NCBI GenBank assembly: GCA_949361645.1
Contig: OX442418.1
Location: forward strand, 11,690,632-11,754,631
Origin: Spongilla lacustris
Lineage: Eukaryota > Porifera > Demospongiae > Spongillida > Spongillidae
DNA length: 64,000 bases
Direction: 5' to 3'
Below are positions 46,301-58,911 of the stretch, piece by piece; positions within the stretch are counted from its first letter, which is position 1; the number at the start of each line of letters is the position of its first letter. Position numbers and translations under genes: made by a program. Below the pieces are notes generated by a model, which was given only the letters and a program-made list of their open reading frames with translations, did no database searches and was not told the origin of the DNA.

Positions 46301-49300
46301 CACTTGTGCTACATTTATGCAATGTTGTATGCCCTTATCACTGTCATTTTGCTTGCATGGCTACAGAGGTTCACAACATTTTATAAAACTGCAATTACCA
46401 AATTTAGACAGGTTACCAAATTTAGACAGGTATGTGCAACCATTTGCCTGCACAACCTCCAGAGGAATATAAGGTTTAATCGCTGCCAGGTTCTGTGGTG
46501 AGAGTTCCCTGGTATTGGAGTGGAGTGTATGAGAGGTGGTGATTTTATCAACCATGAGTTGGATAAGGGTGCATTAACACAAATTGAGCGCAAAACCTAT
46601 TTTATTTTATTCTCTGCTGGTGGTGTGTAGATGGTTTGTAGCTGGCTAAAGGCATACATACTGTTGGGTAAAAATATAAACATATAAATCATACTGACAA
46701 TTCAAACCAATTTGACTTGCATGTAGGTGTGTGGATTACAAGCACCGCAGTGAAAGCAAGCAAACACTGCTAAGATAGCAGAGTACAAGTAACATCTGTA
46801 CAACACTATATAGTGGAACACTCGGTGATTAGATATAGTTTTGGCCACTGTGTACCAGCAGTGTATTTCTACTCAGGAATCTCAACCTCATTTTCTTGAT
46901 TTTTACAGAGAGATGCTTACATTCCTTATGTCCACATCTATTTAACTAATTACTTAAATTAAATATAAAGAAATGGAACCGTTAAAAATACCCACATCCA
47001 TGCCAGCACTCAGTTAGGTTCAATTATTGAATCTGATCAGCCTGCAATAATGAGCAGATTAAATCCGTGTAAATGTCTGAACATTGATAACCAAGCAACC
47101 AGATAAGCAGATCCCTACTGTACCCAATTTATGTCATGACCTTAACCCAGGCGCATTTAATCTTAAGGCCATATATAATAAATCAATTGTTTCTCATCCC
47201 GTAAAGGCCTTCATTTCACAACTGTAAAATGAATGCTCAAATTATTAAAGATTATCTCTCCATCTTCCACAGGTGTGTGGGTTAATGAGGTCGTGACCAA
47301 CATGAACTACACAGTCACTCGCAATCCACAGTTTAAGGACCAAAAATTATTTTTATATTCTGCTGTAAGTTTGAATTATTATTATTATTACTACAATTGG
47401 AAGCCACCCTCCATTAGAACATAATACGAAGTTATAAGTCTTGAAAATGGAAATGAATTGAATGTTTTTGAAAGGTTTCACCAAGCAGGTGAAAACATAT
47501 ACAAATACTAGACATATACATTTGCTATCAATTAGCATTTTGTGGACTTGGATATTACATCATTTTGTGTAGCATGACACCACAGTGGCGGCCATGATGA
47601 GTGCATTGGGCGTCTACAATGGCATCCAGCCTCCTTATGCATCGGCCTTCATCATTGAGCTATTCTCCAATAACAGGTCAGCTGAGCTACAAGTGTGGGG
47701 CCATTCATATATAAAGTATACCGGGCTCCAAGTTGGTGCTGTCACTGTTTAGACAGGTAATGGATTTAAGTGTGACAGGGAGGGAGCTCTATAATGGCCA
47801 TAATCAGCATGGTGGCATATTCTATGGACAACCCCTGAAGTTAGGACATCCTGTACAGGCATGGGGTTCCTGTACATAATTGGTGTGTGAGTAGGAGTGT
47901 GCTGGTGTGCAATTAATGTTCACGTAGTATGTATTTCCTATTTGATCTAATTCGTACACAGTGATTTCTTTGTGAAGCTTTTCTATAGAAATGACACCAT
48001 CTCTGATAATATTGAGGCATTGGCCATTCCTTGGTGTGAAGGAGCCACCAGCTGCACTTGGGCACAATTTGTGAAGTACGTACTGAGTGTTAGGCTGTAG
48101 GTTAACCATGTCCATTTTAATCTTGCGCTAGCCATGTCATTAATACACCTCTGCTACCTCTACGGTTACATCTACATTTGTGGTAGTCAACCGCTAATCG
48201 CAGTTTGAGCATTAGTCAATCAGACGTACCTTTTAATACAGCCACCTCTCTAATGCAGCCACTATAATTGGTCCCAATGGTAACACATCATACCACTTTC
48301 ATGTACTGTGTCCCATTGAAAGACAAGAGAGTTTGGTTCTTCTTGCATTCGTAATGCTGCAATGCCTGGTATTGCAACTTGTGGGGCATTGGTGTCACAT
48401 TGAAGGGAAATGGGGAAAAATTTGAAGACATGATTTTTAGTCCATGTGATCCTCAAAATATTAACATCCATTAATTTGAATTGCAAACAGCACAACATTG
48501 CTGTTTCTTGATTCTGTGTGGTATGTGTAATATCACATTTACATGCCTTCAGTAGATTCATATGGAGCTTGCTTGATGCCAATAGCTTTAGGGAGGTGAT
48601 GATGGTGCTGCAGTTTAGTAGTTCTACTGTTTTTGAAGTAATAAACAAGACATTCCTAGTGGGATCAGCTGCACAGAACAAAGCTAAAACTGCATTTCCT
48701 AGTTTCAATGTCCATACTGCTGTAGTAACATCTCAGGAAAGTTTTATAATCACCAAATAGTTCGAAAATTTAATCACTTGATTTTTAGTAAACGGTTTAA
48801 AGTGTATGCAAATGGTTCATGGTCATTCCACAAGTATGCATATTGCTACAACATTTTCCACTGTAGCTTTACAAAAGCTTTGATACCAACTGACTGGTCT
48901 GCTGAATGTACACCGCCTCCTCCAACCTCCTCCCCCACCACACCCTCACCCTCACCCTCCTCCGCTGCCTACCCCTCACCCTCCCTTTCCCCAAATCCAT
49001 CTACAAACCCTCCTACCATATCTCCTACAAACATCTTCCCATCACCGTCTTCATCTCGGCTATCAAATAATGCAGGTATGTCTACTTTAAAGTCATGCCT
49101 TCTGTTTATGGCACAGTAAGAAACTATACTGATGGAACAGATTATGTACTGTTTTGATACTGTAAGTACATCTTATTGCTGGAAAGGCAAAGAGTTGGTT
49201 AGATTGATATTATAAAAGTATAATTACATATTCATATTCAAAATCAACAATATGACCAACTTGGTGCACATAGATGTACACACGTACATGAGATGTATTC

Positions 49301-49466
49301 TGAAATACCTTTTCTCTGTCTGTTTGCAGTGTCTGTTGGACTTGGAGTACCACTGGCTCTGAGCTTAGTTGCAAACGTGATCCTGGTGTCCATTATCTTT
49401 TGGAAGTATTTAGGAATGAAGAAGTGTGTTCGCAGCAGTTACTCACCAATAGATGACGTAATATAA
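43329..49466 (+). CDS. Lysosomal/prostatic-type histidine acid phosphatase, 13 exons, 479 aa
   Basis: Exons: 43329-43427, 43511-43609, 43682-43783, 44024-44110, 44169-44234, 45804-45902, 45984-46073, 46149-46269, 47273-47364, 47573-47676, 47962-48096, 48867-49075 and 49330-49466; together 1440 nt in one open frame. It should hydrolyse phosphomonoesters at acid pH in the lysosome or at the cell surface. Residues 1-25 form a signal peptide. RHGDRTP (36-42) contains the nucleophilic histidine, RSTDYDRT follows in exon 4, HTVPL in exon 5, and HDTTV (from 286) supplies the acid/base pair. About nine N-glycosylation sequons are visible. Paired cysteines and IPTDW precede a Pro/Ser/Thr stem (380-434), a helix (437-459) and a tail with YSPI, a YxxPhi sorting motif. 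Length fits ACP2-like proteins plus the stem. All introns are GT-AG except intron 8 (GC-AG). The exon 11 donor was chosen by phase. Confidence 0.92.
46270..47272 (+). other. GC-AG intron of the acid phosphatase gene
   Basis: Exon 8 ends GCTGCAG and the intron begins gccagt. Using the nearby GT dinucleotides breaks the frame, whereas the GC donor gives the expected LAAG-VWVNE junction, comparable to the GG-VLVNE of vertebrate family members. The same GCTGCAG/gccagt junction is kept in the other two copies (after 10381 and 35947). Confidence 0.7.
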
Positions 49467-50209
49467 TGCATGCATCTTATTGTACCTTATCAGTGAAGGT
49501 ACCATTACATTACCATTGTTAGTGCTGTCAGTCAAGGTTACTTTTTGTTAGCCAGCAAAATGTTGTTGTGTACAGAGTGCATGCTTGAAACAAACTGTAT
49601 CATACATCATTTTTAAAGACACAATTTAAATTCTTCTCTTTTATTCTTTTCAGCCGTGTTAGCACTAGTTATGGAGCCAATGCCTCGATCACAATCATTC
49701 TCAATGTAGTGTGGCACAGGGAAGAATTGTAATATCCAGGATGAAAATCATTTGATTTCCAGCTTCTGATCCTATATGTAGATTTGGGGTTCTGATCCTA
49801 TGCGTACATTGGGGGAGGTGAATTGCAGAATTTAAATCCCACACATATAATTTTCCCATCCTGAATGCAACTTTTGTAGGGGGAATCCCCCTTGCATTTG
49901 GTAGGCACGCCACGCCCTCACGCTTTGCACAGGGTTAGGATATACTCACATACCCCATCAGTTCTAATCAGTTCTGCATATAAGTAGCCATTAATAACCT
50001 TTCGTTTATTTTTAAGTAATCAGATAGTCATGGAGAGCTCTAGCATTTGCCATCACTTGAGTTATTCTCAGTTTGCCATAGAGTCGAGTAGTAGCCTGAG
50101 ATTTGGAACAACACTATCAATGATATTGCAGCTTAAAAATGTATTGAAATTAGCTTGCTAACTTTATTACATTTCGAATGTTCCGAATAAGTATAGGAAC
50201 CTGTACTGT
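49467..50209. other. 3' flank of the acid phosphatase gene
   Basis: Non-coding. I saw no AATAAA in the first few hundred bases after the stop, so the polyadenylation site is not assigned. No repeats of note. Confidence 0.4.
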
Positions 50210-53200
50210 TTACGTTCTGTTTGAAATTTCAACTATTCATTAAACTTCAAACAACATATGCATGACTATTCTTGAAATTTCAAATCATTTTGGTCCTCAT
50301 GGTACCTACTTGTCTTTCTAAGCATTTCATTGTACAACTGTTTATGCATCGCTATTTTTTCAAACCATCATATGGGTGTCTATTTTATGAAAAATATATG
50401 AAAGCATTTTTACAGTATTATGATGGATGAATAAACTGTACTAATCTATTCTGTATTTGGTACAAATTTCAATACATTAGTAGTAGTTGGATAGGAAACT
50501 GTCATTATTCTTGAAATTTCAAAGAATTTGAGTCACCATATAGGTGACTATTCAAAGCATTTTAGTCCCCATAAGGGTAACTATTCCTGAATTTCTAAGC
50601 ATTTTATTGTTCAACTGTTTATGCATCATGTGGGAGACTATTTTTGAAGTTTCAAGGCATTGTATGTGAGACAAATCCAATAAAATTGTATTTATATTTA
50701 TCGGGAGGGAAACTTTCATTATTCAGAATATAATTAGGTACCATATGGGTAACTATTTTTTAATTGCAAAGCATTTTACTGTACACTATGGGAAAAGATT
50801 ATTCTTGAAATTTCAAAGCATCATATGGGTAACTATTCTTCAAATTTCAATGCATTTTAGTACTCATGTGGGTGAATATCAAGCATTTTACAGTTCTATG
50901 ATGGGTGAACCTGTACAAATCTATTCTGTTTTTATTTGAAATTTCAAATACATTACACATACAATGCCTTGAAACTTCAAAAAATTTCTTTGATGATGTC
51001 GCTGTTTTTCTGAATGCACCGCGATAGACCTGTCGGAACACAGTTCAGCTGCCTACATATCCTCTTTAAGTGCTTCTGGTGTCTGCTCATCTTCTAGCAA
51101 GCACCTAGCTGAGGCCATCAAGGATTTTAATGAACTTGTCTCTCTGATGATGCCTTAGTGTCGAACCATCTTGATGTTGTGATGCACCAAAGATCTCTGT
51201 CTGGCAAAATTGAGGATCATGATTTATGTGTGCTACTTGACAAGGTCTCCTTGCCTGACAAAGCACGTCTGCTATCCATTTCTTCGCCACATGCAGCTGC
51301 TTGGCTCTCTGTGATTCATTCCCTAAGGCTCAATCTCCATCTTGAACCTGCTGAGTTTCATTGCTGTAAAGTGGTGGTTGGGCATTGCTGTTACTGATAG
51401 TCCTGTTTGCTCCTTTTGCCCATCCCATGCAGTCCTGTTTGCTCCTTTTGCCCATCCCATGCAGTCCTGTTTGCTCCTTTTGCCCATCCCATGCTTTGGA
51501 CCCTTTAGGCCACCATGCATTAACATGCAAGCACGGAGGAGATGTGGTGTCGTGGCACAACAGGCTCAGGGATGTCCTCTTGGAATCTTGTCGACGGGCC
51601 TGTTTGGGTCCTCAAGTTGAAGCAGGAAGTGGTTTGGGGCATGAAGGACATAGAACACGGCCAGCAGACATCCTTATCCCTCATTGGGATTTGGGCTAAC
51701 CAGCAGCTCTAGATCTGACTGTCACATCTACACTAAGTTAATGGAAGCGGGTGTGACAAGTGGATCTGCAGCTTTGGCAGCTGAGGTGCGCAAGCACAAT
51801 GCTAATGATGCCAAGTGCTCTGAGCTAGGCTGGTCATGTATCCCCATAGCAGTGGAGACTTATGGGTGCTGGGGTGCAGAAGCCATCCAAACGTTATCAC
51901 GCCTTGCCTCTTGCCTAGCCACCAGGGGATATTGCTCTAAATCCCAAGCTACCTGTCTATTGTATGGCAGGCTTAGCCTGACTTTGATGCGAGCCAATGC
52001 ACGGGCACTCCTGTCTCAAGCAGGATCATCTGTGGACGATCATAGAACTTATTTTAATATTAGTCCTTTTGTTTGTAATGTATATGTGTATTGTATATTA
52101 TTATGTATAATCTGTTATATATATATATAATATTATAATAATTATATATATATATATATATATTAGTATTGGAAAGTATCTTACTATTGAAATTTCAAAG
52201 CATTTAAGTCCCCATATAGGTGACTATTCTAGAAATTTAAAAACAATATTGGTAATTATTCTTGAATTTCAAAGCATTGTATTGTATTGGGGGGGGGGGG
52301 GGGGGGGGGGGGGAGACTATTCTTGAATTCAATGCATCATATGCGAGGCTATTCTTGAAATTTATATCAAAGCACTATGATGGATGAATAACTTGTATAA
52401 ATCTGTTCTGAATTTGATTGCAATACAGTAGTAGTCGAATAGCAACTTTCATTATTCAAAGGCCCGTTTGGGTAACTATTCTTGAATTTCAAAGCATTGT
52501 ATTGTACAAGCATCATATGGGGGGAGACTTTTCTTGAAATTTCAATGCATAATATGCGAGACTATTCTTGAAATTTCAGGGCATCATATGGGTGACTAGT
52601 CATTCTTGAATTTCCAAGTATTTTAGTCCTAATATCAAAATATTTTCAATGCAGTAGTAGCAAACTTTCATTATACTTGAAATTTCAAAGCATTTAGTTC
52701 CCGTACAGGTTACTATTCTTGAATGTAAAAGCATTTTAGTCTCCATATACAGGTGACCATTTTAGACTTGAAATTTCAAAGCATTTTAGTCCTCATACAG
52801 GTGACTACTCTTGAATGTAAAAGCATTTTAGTCTCCACACAGGTGATTCTTGAGTAGTTGTTGGACATTATTCTTGAAAGCATTTTAGTCCATACAGATG
52901 ACTATTCTTGAGTATAGTAAGTAGTCTTAGTCCTCATGTTGGAGAATATCAAAGTATTTTACAGTACTAAGATGGATGAATAACCTGTACTAATCTATTC
53001 TGTATTTGCTTGAAATTTCAATACATTTACATGAAATTAGTAGTCGGATGGAAAACTTTCATTATCCTTGAAATGTTCTAAGCATTTTAGTCCTCATGGC
53101 ATGAATATCACAGCATTTCACAGTAATATGACTGGGTGGATGTATGAATAACCTGTACATATCTATTCTAAAAATGCATTTGCTTGACATTTATAGTAGT

Positions 53201-53430
53201 CACTTTCATTATTCTTGAAATTTCAATGTGTCTTAGTGCCCATTCAGGAAACTATAATTGAAATTTCAAAGCATTTTAGTCCTCTTGAAATTTCAAAGCA
53301 TTTTATCCTCTTACAGGTGACTATTTAGAGATTTCAAAGCACTTTGTACTCTTAGAGGTGATTGAAATTTAAAAACTTAAGTCATAGTAAATGTATGATG
53401 GAGTGATGGAGTAGCTAACCTTTACTAACC
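50210..53430. repeat. Degenerate ~43-bp satellite, interrupted
   Basis: Scattered to tandem copies of a unit with TTCTTGAAATTTCAAAGCAT followed by TTTAGTCC and CATATGGGTGAC. The clearest phasing is at about 52676-52860. Copies diverge by substitution and indels, and many retain only the TTGAAATTTCAA palindromic core. The array is split by a retroelement fragment (51075-52040), and one copy has grown a 25-G run (52289-52313). An AT microsatellite lies at 52112-52163. Confidence 0.8.
51075..52040 (+). mobile_element. 3' part of a non-LTR retroelement with restriction-like endonuclease region
   Basis: Frames in series read LAEAIKDFNEL, then KARLLSISSPHAAAWL (51158-51397), then a zinc-binding segment CSFCPSHALDPLGHHALTC, then KHGGDVVSWHNRLRDVL, HRTRPADILIPHWD and, after a frame change at 51690, GVTSGSAALAAEVRKHNAND, CIPIAVETYGCWG and SLTLMRANARALL. 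The cysteine/histidine cluster followed by RPADI resembles the C-terminal domain of R2/NeSL-type elements (CCHC then PD-D). The 32-bp stretch coding the cysteines is present three times (51401-51432, 51433-51464, 51465-51494), shifting frame. Inactive; the RT palm is absent. Confidence 0.65.
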
Positions 53431-54439
53431 TGTCCTGTTTTTAAAAACATTTTTAGTACTCCGATGGTTAACCTTCTTATGCTTGAATCGAGCTAGGTTC
53501 TAACATTGGCCATGCCCCAGGTTTCGTGGTTAGCATTGTTTGGGGGCCTCCATCGTATGGTGCCATATATGGATGATGGAGAAAGGTGACAGGTCGCATT
53601 TGGGGGCAACGTAGCGAACAGTGATTTGTGCAGGCTGGAGCAATTGCACTCATGCGCACGTGCTGTTGAGCTCGTCAGTTAACTTGGCTTTACTATCTTA
53701 AACCTTATGATTAACTTAGAAATTTCAAAGCTTTTAAGTCCCCATATGGGTGATTTCTTAATCTTTCGAAGCATTTTATAGTATGATTAAACTATTCTGT
53801 TTATGCTTGAAATATCAAACCATTTAGAGCAGTCTGATAGTGGAGTAACCTACATGTACATCAATGTCATTTCAAAGCATTTATTGTACATGTCTCTAAA
53901 TTTTAGAAAGGGCAACTTATGTCATAAAAGATGAGGTTTGAAATATCAAGAATGGAATTAAAATAATAATCACCATCATCTAACTATGTGCATGTCAAAT
54001 ACTCCCTTGAAGAATTATGCCACTATAATGATTGGTCTTGTGAATATCTAAAATTGGAAATTGCTTTTGTGGTTCAACATGATAAATATATTATCCTTTG
54101 GCATTTCAAGATTGTATCCAGGAAACAAGGAAGTTTGATTCTGTAATCAATGAACAACATGTTCCTTTTTGTTGAAATTTGTCATAATATGGATTAGAAA
54201 GTAACAATGGAGATTGGATACCACCAACCTTGAACAAAATCTACACTTTTTTTCACAAAATATTCAAATAAATCTTAAATGGGAAATTCCACGGTGAAAT
54301 TGGAAGTGGTTTAACATATGTTCTCTTCTCCAGCACCCATAATGGCCTACAGAAAGGGAGATACAACCCCAACCTATCTCATTGCACGTATGGCTAACAG
54401 CTACTTATACTAACTCTCACACAAAATCAAAAGTCATCA
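53431..54439. other. No recognisable gene
   Basis: AT-rich, with a few outlying copies of the TTGAAATTTCAA satellite core near 53710-53840. No coding frame with family resemblance. Confidence 0.4.
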
Positions 54440-54690
54440 AAACCATCAAGGAACTTCCAAAAGGTGCTTGAGTAGGAACTGGTAGGCTTGTGAGACTCCA
54501 GTGGTTTGGTGCAGATGTTGGCCAAGGTCCTTAAGAAAGGACATTTCAGCACCAAGCACACCAAGAGACTCACATGCTATGGAAGCAAAGAAGTACTTAG
54601 CTCCAAGATAGGAATCCTTCCTCTTTTGAGACTCAGCCCCAAACCTGACAGCCTGGCCCTCTTTCAGCAGTAGAGATGAACCTTTTATAT
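54440..54690 (-). mobile_element. C-terminal fragment of a retroelement protein
   Basis: On the minus strand an uninterrupted frame reads about 75 residues including QAVRFGAESQKRKDSY, FFASIACESLGVLGAEMSFL and GVSQAYQFLLKHL. The pattern (IACESLGVLG then a helical tail) resembles the end of the RLE-type protein at 51075-52040 (IAVETYGCWG then SLTLMRANA) but from another family member. Short and isolated. Confidence 0.45.
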
Positions 54691-55261
54691 ATGGAACAGG
54701 GCCATGAAGGAGGCCAAGATTAAGGTGGCAGAGGAAGACGTGATCATGGTAAAAGAGAGTTAAGTGAAGAATAGCTTTGGAGCAAGGGGGAGATCAGAGA
54801 TCAAGGAGAAGACGTCAATGCAGGGGGACCATAGTGGGAGGAGATCCTGGTGAGGGAGGAGGTACTGTAGTGAGCTCAAGGAAATGAAAGTAGATGGTGG
54901 CAGAAGAGACAGTGGACGGGGCCATTAAGGAAGCCAGACTTGAGGTGGCAAGGCTGTAACATCAAGGCAACAGGAGGCACTTAGTGGAACTGAAGCTGTG
55001 TTCAATTATTGTGCATACAACATTTGTTGTCTATGCTCTGGGAGCAATATTTTGAACAAAAATCCATGGAACAAGTAAATAAAAAATATTCTCTATGAGA
55101 AAGTTGCATGGTGGTGCATAGGATTTGAAGGCAACAATGGTGGACACAAAAAAAATAAGGGAATTCGAAAATGTAATATAGTGGTATATTTAACACATGT
55201 ACATGTAATATCCTACAAATGTGCTAAATATACATGTAGACATTTTCCCTTATTACCTGAA
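54691..55261. other. No recognisable gene
   Basis: Purine-rich sequence with repeated AGGAAG, GAAGGAGGCCA and GGTGGCA motifs at 54690-54960, suggesting an old degenerate repeat; then AT-rich DNA. Confidence 0.35.
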
Positions 55262-55610
55262 AAGATTTGCCCAAATCATTGGCACGAATCGAGCGTGAAA
55301 ATGTGCACGTAGTTTGTTTCATTAAATGTCCTTATCTCTGTAACGGACGGCATAAAAAATTAACGAACAGAAAAATCCAATACCTAAGGGACCTCTCTAT
55401 CAACAAACCGAATTAGAAGCGATTTGACTACTCCTACCAAAACTTATGGCAGGTTTGAACCCGGTGGGGTATCGAACGCCGCAATACTGGCACAGAGCAA
55501 GTGCAAGACCACAAAATGTATTTTATCATAGGCATAGACAAAGGTGTAGTATGAAGTGTTAAGCCAACAGCGCAAACCATTCGGAAATATAGTGATTTGA
55601 ATAGGATGCT
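55262..55610 (+). mobile_element. Half copy of the 22923-23668 fold-back element
   Basis: It matches the right arm and loop of that element in the same direction, from TTTGCCCAAATCATTGGC to the block around GTGATTTGAATAGG. The left arm is missing, so it can no longer fold back. Confidence 0.8.
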
Positions 55611-55767
55611 ATATATATATATAAATTCACAAGCATCAAAATCTCATAGAACGTTCCATATATAGCACAATCAATACATACATGTAGACTAAACAAAACA
55701 CAAGTTATGTTGAGGAACTACCCTAAATAAAATTAATAATAATACATTTCTAATATCACTATAATGA

Positions 55768-55975
55768 TATAAAGAAAGATACATAAACACAAAAATAAAT
55801 ATAAAATTATGAAAAGATGAGATGTAAAATTTTAAGAAATATTATAAATACAATAATAATTAATAATATTATGATATAAAGAAAGATACATAAAGACAAA
55901 AATAAATAATTAATTATGAAATAATGAGACATAAAATTTTAAGAAATAATATAATCATAATTAATAATCATAATC
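55768..55975. repeat. AT-rich tandem duplication, ~103-bp unit
   Basis: Two adjacent copies begin TATAAAGAAAGATACATAAA and continue through AAAATTTTAAGAAAT. The surroundings (55700-56050) are simple AAT/TAAT-rich DNA. Confidence 0.8.
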
Positions 55976-56054
55976 ATAATAATAATATTTCATAATTTTG
56001 TACAAAAAAATTTAAATTAAAAAAAACTCTGGCATAATTATTAGAATTATATTT

Positions 56055-56370
56055 TCACATATAAATATCACTTCCATTAGGTGCAACAAATGGGATTAAA
56101 GTTGGACGCATGAATCCCTCTGCATCACCATGGTCTATTAATATTTCAGACTGAATAATGTTTTCGCCAGCATCTCCTTCAATCATTTCGTGGTGTGTGG
56201 TGCCATATCCTGGGCCTTCAAAAACACCATTGACCATACCAACACACTGAAACAAGCACAGAATCAGTGATTGGATGTATTTAACACTCCTTACACTTTG
56301 ACTTGGCTCTTCACTACATGTAGATGCTCCCTCTTCTATATCCTCAGGCATAGCCTCGTGCATAGTAATA
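56055..56370 (-). CDS. Last two exons of an unknown gene
   Basis: The penultimate exon 56370-56295 (76 nt, acceptor CTACTTTACAG, donor gtaagg) joins across a 48-nt intron (56294-56247, ending TTGTTTCAG) to the last exon 56246-56055 (192 nt, stop TGA), in phase. The visible 88 residues are acidic: MPEDIEEGAS, then GMVNGVFEGPGYG, EMIEGDAGENIIQSE and PFVAPNGSD to the end. The non-repetitive composition and good splice signals argue for a real gene extending to higher coordinates. I do not recognise the family. Confidence 0.45.
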
Positions 56371-56611
56371 CTGTAAAGTAGAGCAAGCGGGGTTAATTAA
56401 TTCAGGAATCTGATTATACACATTGCAAACATCATTAATAGTATGCACATGTTTCATGTTTCTTTATATCTCTGAGTACACATAATATTTATTTACAATA
56501 CCATATATTCACATAAATAAATAACAAACAAAAGGAAACAAAATATGAGAATCTATAATCAGATCCCAAAACGTGTCTCCACAGGTCCTATATGTGTACA
56601 CCTATTGGGCA

Positions 56612-56805
56612 TCCCTCCTCCCTCCCCTCCCACTTCTCCCTTCTCTCACTACTCCCCTCCCACTTTTTCCTTCTGCTCCCATCCCCATTCTACTCCTCCC
56701 TCTCCCTCTTTTCATAGGACAGCACGTTCAACTACCAGGATCCAAAACAGCATGCACCAGCTGGTAACCATCTTGAAACTTACTATAATGGTTGAATACT
56801 AGGGT
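56612..56805 (+). repeat. Dispersed repeat R2, copy 2
   Basis: Same order as 16745-16985: a C/T-rich tract, then CAGCTGGTAACCATCTTGAA and ATAATGGTTGAA. Confidence 0.75.
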
Positions 56806-58022
56806 TGCCACCAATAAACACAAATAAGCACACGTCAGCGGTATTGGATTCACTGCAGTAAAAACAGGAGAGGGAGGCAGTGCAAGGCTTCGTTAACCTT
56901 TACTAAAATTTATCACATCATGCCCAATAATGATAACTTTGCTCACCTATATACAGATTGATACTCATGTATGGTGCTACTTGTGGCGTGGGAATAAGAT
57001 GGCCTGTGACGAGAATTAAAGTTTGCGATCATGTAATGGTATGTGTTTTACTAAATGGTATGCTAAGTGGGGGAAAACGGTGCAGCAGCACTCCTAAAAT
57101 ACCAGCTGGTTTTCAAATAAGGTATGGGCAGTGGAGGTGGAGGATGCAAGTGATAAGAAGAGATAGCCATAAATGCACACACATTCTGGTCAAAATAACA
57201 TAGAAAGACAGGGGATGGGACTGATTCTCAATTCCAATGACAAAATATATACAGTGGTTGACACAAATTCAGTTTTTCGAGAATATCTCCACAATAGAAC
57301 AGGCAAATTACAATATCATGAAACAACTTGCATTTTGCAATATGATTCCTAAAAAGGGCAGCTTAAGACAATTTTTTGCAGCCGTATAGTCCTTAGTCCC
57401 AGCCGACAATGGTCAGTAACTGATCTCCATAATTGCTGGGGGCATGTAGCTCAAATTGCTATCAGAGATGGGCACCTAGGTGGTGTACATGCAATAAACA
57501 AACACTTAAAGATTACCTTGTTTATTGTTTAATTTTTAAAAACAAGTCATGTGATATTGTATTTTCATATGTTGTGATATAGAAATACATACTGATTCCA
57601 AAAAACGTAATTTGTATCCTTATAGCATGTTGATATTCTACAAAAACTGAACAATTTGGCTTTCTACTCTCTTTGTGAGAAGCACTGTACACAGTGCACG
57701 TAAAAAAAAAAGGTTCTGGTAGCCATGTCCTGAACTCACATTGGTGCAATGTCAGACGATAAGTACACTAGCGATGATGATGGTTCATTATAACCTTAAG
57801 CACTAATTCTGTACAAAAAAAAGGCAAGAATCATAACTCTAACAGACACACCACACACACATGTGTACACACGTACACGTGTACACACATATATACACAC
57901 ACAGTGACACACATACCAGATATACATGTACATGTATATAGATTGTATTATACCACACATGCAGGACCAATTAATCAACTTAACAGCTAACGTAGACACA
58001 ATTAACACTATTATAGCGTGTC
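56806..58022. other. No recognisable gene; CA-rich tract
   Basis: An impure CA/TACACA tract at 57845-57935. Other open frames in this stretch show no family resemblance. Confidence 0.4.
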
Positions 58023-58720
58023 TCACCACTGGAGTTTGCGGCCCAATGTTTTGTGGATACTAGGTTCATTTCCTGAATATTGAAATGATGATGTCATGCT
58101 CTTAATAAAACCTTGACAACAAAAGACCTTTTGGAATGTGAGCTCACTCAAAAACACCAGTGGGCTAATCGCCATTTTATAACTCTGCAAGGAAAGGAAC
58201 ACCTTTTTTTCTATTTGGGTTGCAAACCACAAGGCGACAGGCCTTGAAAGCAGGTTAGTCTTTGCGTACCTCGAAGCGATTCTCCATGCCTGCAACAACA
58301 AGAAAGAAGAAATAAACATTGGTTTGTACAGGGAACTAAGAGTACTAATAGATATTAGCAACAGTTGGTTTGTAGCACCAGTTTTTTGTCTGATAGCAAT
58401 CAAACATACTAAATGTTAGCAAGAAATACCATTAATATGTTTGATTACTATAAGTCCTATTGTGGGATTGCCTACACATTACGTGGGACAATGAAGATCA
58501 GTTGTTCCTTCATAGTCGAGAGCAACTGCTAGACCTTACTTATGTCTTACTCATTGTATATTTTGGTGCTGTTAGCCTTCTTGATTACTAATAGCACTTT
58601 TTCGTATCAATCCCATTTCTCAGCCACTCTTGAGGCTGCTGAGATGAGGATGGTAAAGGTGGCTGAGATCTCAGCCATGGCCTCATCTCAGCCACCTGTA
58701 CCAGCCTCATCTCAGCCACC
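58023..58720 (-). repeat. Dispersed repeat R1, copy 2 (inverted relative to copy 1)
   Basis: Reading on the minus strand it parallels 1-643. After a TTGTTGTTGCAG acceptor-like site comes an open stretch of about 90 codons including RYAKTNLLSRPVA, MAISPLVFLSELTFQ and MTSSFQYSG. This copy keeps the frame better than copy 1, so it is nearer the ancestral coding state. A 22-bp CTCATCTCAGCCACCTGTAC-type tandem lies at 58640-58735. Confidence 0.7.
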
Positions 58721-58911
58721 TGTACCCTCATCAGTCTGAGCTACCAATATTATAATTTCTTTGCATCTATAACAAAATTTGAGTGCATGAGTGAGTTGTT
58801 GGTAGAATACCAAGTGTAAATCTGCTGCAAAATCTACTCTGTGCATTTGTATCAATGCCTTGATTTCTTACCAGGTGCCACAAGCAAGTGACCACACACC
58901 CTGCATTGTTC

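Noticed and set aside
48262..48708. 148-codon minus-strand frame
   Set aside because: It lies in intron 11 of the acid phosphatase gene, has no family resemblance and no splice support.
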